DNA from: Cloeon dipterum
Taxonomy: Eukaryota > Arthropoda > Insecta > Ephemeroptera > Baetidae
NCBI RefSeq assembly: GCF_949628265.1
Contig: NC_088786.1
Location: 19,923,681-19,987,680 of the forward strand
DNA: 64,000 bases
Reading direction: 5' to 3'
The notes under the pieces were generated by a model. The model worked only from the letters and a program-made list of their open reading frames with translations, made no database searches and was not told the origin of the DNA. Both the position numbers and the translations under genes were made by a program. Below are positions 59,668 to 64,000 of this stretch, in pieces (within the stretch, counting starts at the first letter, position 1; the number at the start of each line of letters is the position of its first letter).

Positions 59668-62600
59668 ATGGTGCGGCAGAGAAGAGGCCACGGGCAGCAG
59701 GAGAGGGGCTCCTCAGAGCGGCGCCAGCTGCATCGAATCGACGAGGATAATGAGCCGCGAAAATCAAGAATGTCGTGGCTCTGGACGATAGTGATGCTGC
59801 TCTTGCTGTCGGTCGCCGCGCACCTCACCTACACTGGCTACCTCGAGACCAGGGTCACCACCAGATTCGACAACAACAAGGTACCTTTCAGTCAATGGCT
59901 CAAAAATGTCATTGATTTTAGATCGGACAATTTTTAACAAAATTGGTTTTCTTTCATTTTTTTTTTTTTTTTTTTTTTTGACAAAAATTAACAGTAAGAA
60001 AAAGCACGGAATTTTTATAATTAAATAAATGCACCTTACTTTAGAACCTCTGCAATGTGCATACTGAAGGATTAGAGGCCTTACGTTCATTCTAAAACTG
60101 ACTTAAATCATATTTTAATAAATTTAAATTTAAAATCAAAGCTAAAAATATAAATTTATTAACGTGATTGGTAGAAATAAAATAAAAAGAATAAAATGTG
60201 ACATAATTTAAATAAATTCGACATGATAGCGTCACTGACGTTTATGTTTTTTCTTAGATGGTGACTAAATCAGGACTTGAAGTGCCGCAGCGTTACTGGG
60301 GCAGCTACAGGACCGGAGTTTACTTTGGAATGGCCACCAGGGAGCCGCACTCGCCGGTGCTGGGCCTCATGTGGTACCAGCCGCAGAAGTTGATACAGGG
60401 AGCTCAGTCAATTAGGTATCATCCAGTTCCTCTTATCACTGTTTTGATTTTAATTTGAGATTTTTTCAGGCATAATTGTGATCAAGGAGACAATTTGAAA
60501 CGCTATGGATGGCTGCAACACGACGGCGTCAACTTTGGAATTCAGGAGCTTATGGACGGACCGTTGACTTTGAAAACTTCCTTTGTCAAAAGAGGGCACG
60601 AAACCGGCGCGGGCGAGTGGACCGCGAGAGTTGAAGCAGTGTCGAATGCAGAGGTAATTTTGTTTTTCGACCTTGTTGGAATTTCCCCAATTTTTTCTGC
60701 AGAAAGAGCAAGAACTTTCACTAATCTTCTACGTGGCGACCGAGGAGAAGGCCGAGGGCTGGATCCAAGAAGACGGCGTGATGCGGTTCGAGGGCCACAC
60801 GCCGCAGCTCGGCGACTTCTTCGTCACGCTGCTTAATTATTCCAACGTGTTACACTCGTCGCAGCTGGTGACCAAGTCTGAGGGGCTGCACAAGCTGAGG
60901 GACACGGTGATGGCCTCGCTCAAATGGGACGTGCTCAACAACAACAAATTCATCTCGCTGGGTGGCGTGCTGCTTCCCAAGGGCGACAACAAGCCCAACT
61001 TCATCGCCACACAGTTGCTGGTCCGCACGCCGTTTACCATGGAGGTCGTTTACCAGAGGGACGAGGCTGGAAGTGGAATTCAGAGCTTCTTGGCATCCCA
61101 AGAGTTTGATACAGAGCTCGGCAGACACAGTGATAACTTCCAGAGAAAATTTGAGGACAAATTCCAGCTGCGAGCTAAGGGATATAAACAGGAGGATGTT
61201 GTCGATGCCAGGGCCACCTTCAGTAATTTGCTTGGAGGCATTGGTTACTTTTACGGCTCCTCGCTTGTAATGTCCAAGTACACAAATGAGCCGCGATCAT
61301 ATTGGAAGGCGCCGCTCTATTCAGCAGTTCCTTCAAGAAGTTTCTTCCCCAGGTTCAAAGCACTATTTTTTAAGGAACTTTTAGTTTCAAAATTTAAGTT
61401 TATTATGGGCTGACAGGGCAAACTTTAAAGCAATTTTTAGGTTTCTGTTTCACTTAAATTTTGTCTCTGGAGAGTTTCTACGGCTCCAAAAGCTTCTAGA
61501 TGAAATTAATATTGATCTGATTTTGAAATATATTACAAATCGAATATTTTGATAAATTTCAAAAGAAGTGCTAGTTTGGTTTTATAATACAACGGCAGTA
61601 AGTTCAAGAGCAAACATTTAGGAAAATTCAGACAACCGATTAAATTAGAAATTTATAATCCGGGAATCGAATTTCCTCCCTCAGATTTCTCGGCAAATCC
61701 ACTAAAAAAATTGACCTTACATGGCCAGCAATCTTTGCAACCAAAAAATAAGTCAAAATAAAGCTTTCCACCATAGAAGAAAATTGAAGCTCTATATATC
61801 TAATACAAAGCCGTTCTATTTCTGCGCGCGATTCACCATTGAACTATTTTCTATTGAAAAATCTCGGAAAAATCTCAAACTTTTCCAAAATTATGAAAAT
61901 ATCACGTATTATCCGATTTTTCTAGCTAACAAAGGGATTGCAAAAAGTTAAATCTTGTTCAAATCCAACTACTTTTCAAGAGTTTTTGGTAGTCAAAACC
62001 TTTTTTAATTTGGAAATCTTACAATTTTATTCAGTTTTCTCATAAATCAAACTGAGTTGTTATCTGTAAATTATAAAATTCCGGGCATCATCCACAGAGG
62101 ATTCCTGTGGGACGAGGGGTTCCACGAGCTGCTGGTGTCCACCTGGGACGTGGACATCTCCCTGGACGTGATTGCACACTGGCTTGACCTCATGAACATT
62201 GAGGGCTGGATTCCAAGGGAGCAGATTTTGGGCGAAGAGGCCAGGTCAAGGGTGCCTGAGGAATTCGTCGTGCAGAGAAACGAAAATGCCAATCCTCCTA
62301 CCCTCCTGCTCACCCTCAAGTACATGCTGACCACGATGCACGGCAGCTTGAACAAGGAGCAAGTCAACACAATTTCCAGGTACTAAAAATGTGTTACTTT
62401 GCACGGTTTTAATTTAATCTGATGTTTTATTATTATTTTTTATATTGAGGCAATAATAAAGTAAATGCGAGAGACGCTTTAGCTTTTGGTGTAGGCTTTC
62501 GTCCGTGAAATAGGCGAAAGGTTTTGTTTTGTTTTGGCGATTTCAGCAATTGAAGCGGACTCCCAATTATTTTCAAATTGACATTATAATACAGTTGTTG

Positions 62601-63614
62601 CTTAATTGAGATGATTTTTGGTTCATAGACATTGATGAGACAAATCAATCGGTGGGTCATTTTTACGTTTCTCTCACAAAGGTTAGTTCCGGAAATTGTA
62701 AGTTTTTAACTGTTAATTGTAGAGCAAAAAAACTTAAAATATTGTGAAAGCTGACAAAAATATTTTTTCCATATATTCAATTAAACGGGAAGAACATATA
62801 TTTAAGAATGTTTGGAAATATTTCCCAATATCCAAAATGTAGCTACATCACCTGTCAGTCAGCTCAAATATTATCTCAAGTCATTAATTTATGCTATTGT
62901 TTTCAATTTACCCAGCAGAAGTAACTTTTTTCGAGGAAAAAATTCAATTTCGCTAAAAACTGAAACGTAGCATAAGCAGAGTGCCCTTTTAAAAGGAAAA
63001 ACACAGCTGTTGAAACTGCTCAAAAATCATAGGCTCTTGTAAAATGTAGATTTTTAAATCCACGAATATTTTTTTCCTAATTAAAAAAATAACAGTCTTA
63101 GTTTTAATATTATAAATTCAAACTACTTGGAATCTTTAAGGTTTTGGCCGCGGCTGCAGAAATGGTTCTCTTGGTACAACGTGTCCCAAATCGGACCAGT
63201 GCCAGGCTCGTACCGGTGGCGCGGCCGCCCCGTCAACGCCATCCATGAGCTAAATCCCAAGACTTTAACCTCAGGCTTGGACGATTACCCTAGGGCCAGC
63301 CACCCTACTGAAGAAGAACGCCACGTGGATCTCACATGCTGGATGGCCGTTGCTTCACAGACGATGGTATTATTATTAAATATATCATATGGCAAACGAG
63401 ACTTGATATTAATTTCCTGCAGGCTCTCATCGCGGACAAAATCGGACAAAACAGCGAAAGGTATTCTGACACGTTCACCACTCTATCCGACCCACTGCAA
63501 TTGAATAAACTGTTCTGGAGTGAGTCAATGAGGCGGTACGCAGACTTTGGTTTGCATACTGATGCTGTTAAGCTTGGACGCAAGTCGAAGAACGACTCCA
63601 CACTCATAAGAATT
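59668..63614 (+). CDS. GCS1: Mannosyl-oligosaccharide glucosidase (GCS1/MOGS, GH63), 3' end outside window
   Basis: ER alpha-glucosidase I removes the terminal alpha-1,2-glucose from Glc3Man9GlcNAc2 on new glycoproteins. Exons: 59668-59880, 60258-60415, 60470-60653, 60703-61352, 62098-62379, 63141-63366 and 63423-63614; all in phase, 635 residues visible of roughly 830. The N-terminus is a short basic cytosolic tail ([20 protein letters not shown]) and a type II membrane anchor at about 36-54. The N-terminal GH63 domain begins with [20 protein letters not shown]. The catalytic-domain signature [13 protein letters not shown] is at about 398-411. Further family blocks are [29 protein letters not shown] and PGSYRWRGR. 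The last visible donor is strong (AATT|GTGAGT). The C-terminal part, including the second catalytic acid, lies beyond the window. Introns 59881-60257, 61353-62097 and 62380-63140 hold no gene. Confidence 0.95.
59957..59979. repeat. Poly-T run of about 23
   Basis: Homopolymer in the first MOGS intron. No adjoining retroelement or target-site duplication was recognised. Confidence 0.9.
62625..62765 (+). repeat. Dispersed repeat family R6, copy 2
   Basis: TGATGAGACAAATCAATCGG, GTGGGTCATTT, TTAGTTCCGG and GTGAAAGCTGACAAAAATAT match 41295-41470. It lies in a MOGS intron. Confidence 0.45.
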
Positions 63615-64000
63615 GTGAGTAGATTGACAATTTTTTTTTCATAAATGTAGTGTCGACCTTGCCTTCAAATTTGGTTTGTCTTGATGAGATATTTTTTTTA
63701 ATTACAAAGTTTTTTAGCATTCCAATTGTAATTATAAAAATCCCGGCTGTATGAAGTCAATTATTGATTGTTACTGACCAAATTAGGTCAGAAGAGCCTC
63801 CAGATTAATCAATCTTTAATGAACAATCACAATTTTACCAAAACGCCGCCTAAATTTGCTCTGAAATTTCTGATGTGCAAACTTCAAACAATAAGCTAAA
63901 TAGTACACATAAAATTCGTAATATTGACTTAATTGCTTTGAAAATTAAATTAAAACATCCAAATTTTACAGAATTTTAATCAAGTTTGTCATAAACACTG
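63615..64000 (+). other. MOGS intron running off the window
   Basis: AT-rich sequence after the donor at 63615. No open frame here continues the GH63 domain, so the next exon is outside the window. Confidence 0.6.

Noticed and set aside
63787-63830. Possible next MOGS exon after TTAG
   Set aside because: Starts plausibly (VRRAS) but stops after ten codons and does not continue the GH63 domain.

Overview
This window is animal nuclear DNA, most likely from an arthropod and probably an insect. It has AT-rich introns and spacers, GC-richer exons and many short introns with standard GT-AG ends. The proteins include an insect-type secreted carboxylesterase, an SDR16C-type retinoid/steroid dehydrogenase and a four-MBT Polycomb-group protein. 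I cannot fix the order or species from the sequence alone. All exon boundaries were worked out by hand from splice motifs, reading phase and recalled family conservation. No transcript or database evidence was available.

Layout: (1) 1-1790, minus: PRPF18 splicing factor, 3' end outside the window. (2) 2562-5976, minus: complete secreted type-B carboxylesterase, 10 exons, one GC-AG intron. (3) 6653-11515, minus: single-pass membrane adaptor with about 20 tyrosine motifs, resembling vertebrate PAG1/LAX-type adaptors in architecture. (4) 12639-42333, plus: SDR16C-family dehydrogenase with a 21.5-kb first intron and three candidate alternative last exons. (5) 44055-48283, minus: CCT1/TCP-1 alpha. 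(6) 49172-53721, plus: Sfmbt. (7) 54041-56318, minus: CWC27. (8) 57118-58011, plus: Memo, intronless and GC-rich. (9) 59668-63614, plus: mannosyl-oligosaccharide glucosidase (GCS1/MOGS), 3' end outside the window.

These are mostly housekeeping genes and do not form a pathway. Two are spliceosomal (PRPF18, CWC27), one folds cytosolic proteins (CCT1), one trims glycans in the ER (MOGS) and one silences chromatin (Sfmbt). Three pairs are head to head (adaptor/SDR, CCT1/Sfmbt, CWC27/Memo), so their upstream regions may be shared. Sfmbt and CWC27 converge with about 320 bp between their stop codons.

The non-coding DNA holds several small dispersed repeat families. One has seven copies, all in the same orientation, six of them in SDR intron 1. 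There are also MITE-like elements, a long near-perfect inverted repeat (9015-9320) and a (TA)n tract. I found no rRNA, tRNA, CRISPR array or intact transposon gene. The two observations most worth follow-up are the tyrosine-motif adaptor and the three alternative C-terminal exons of the SDR gene.
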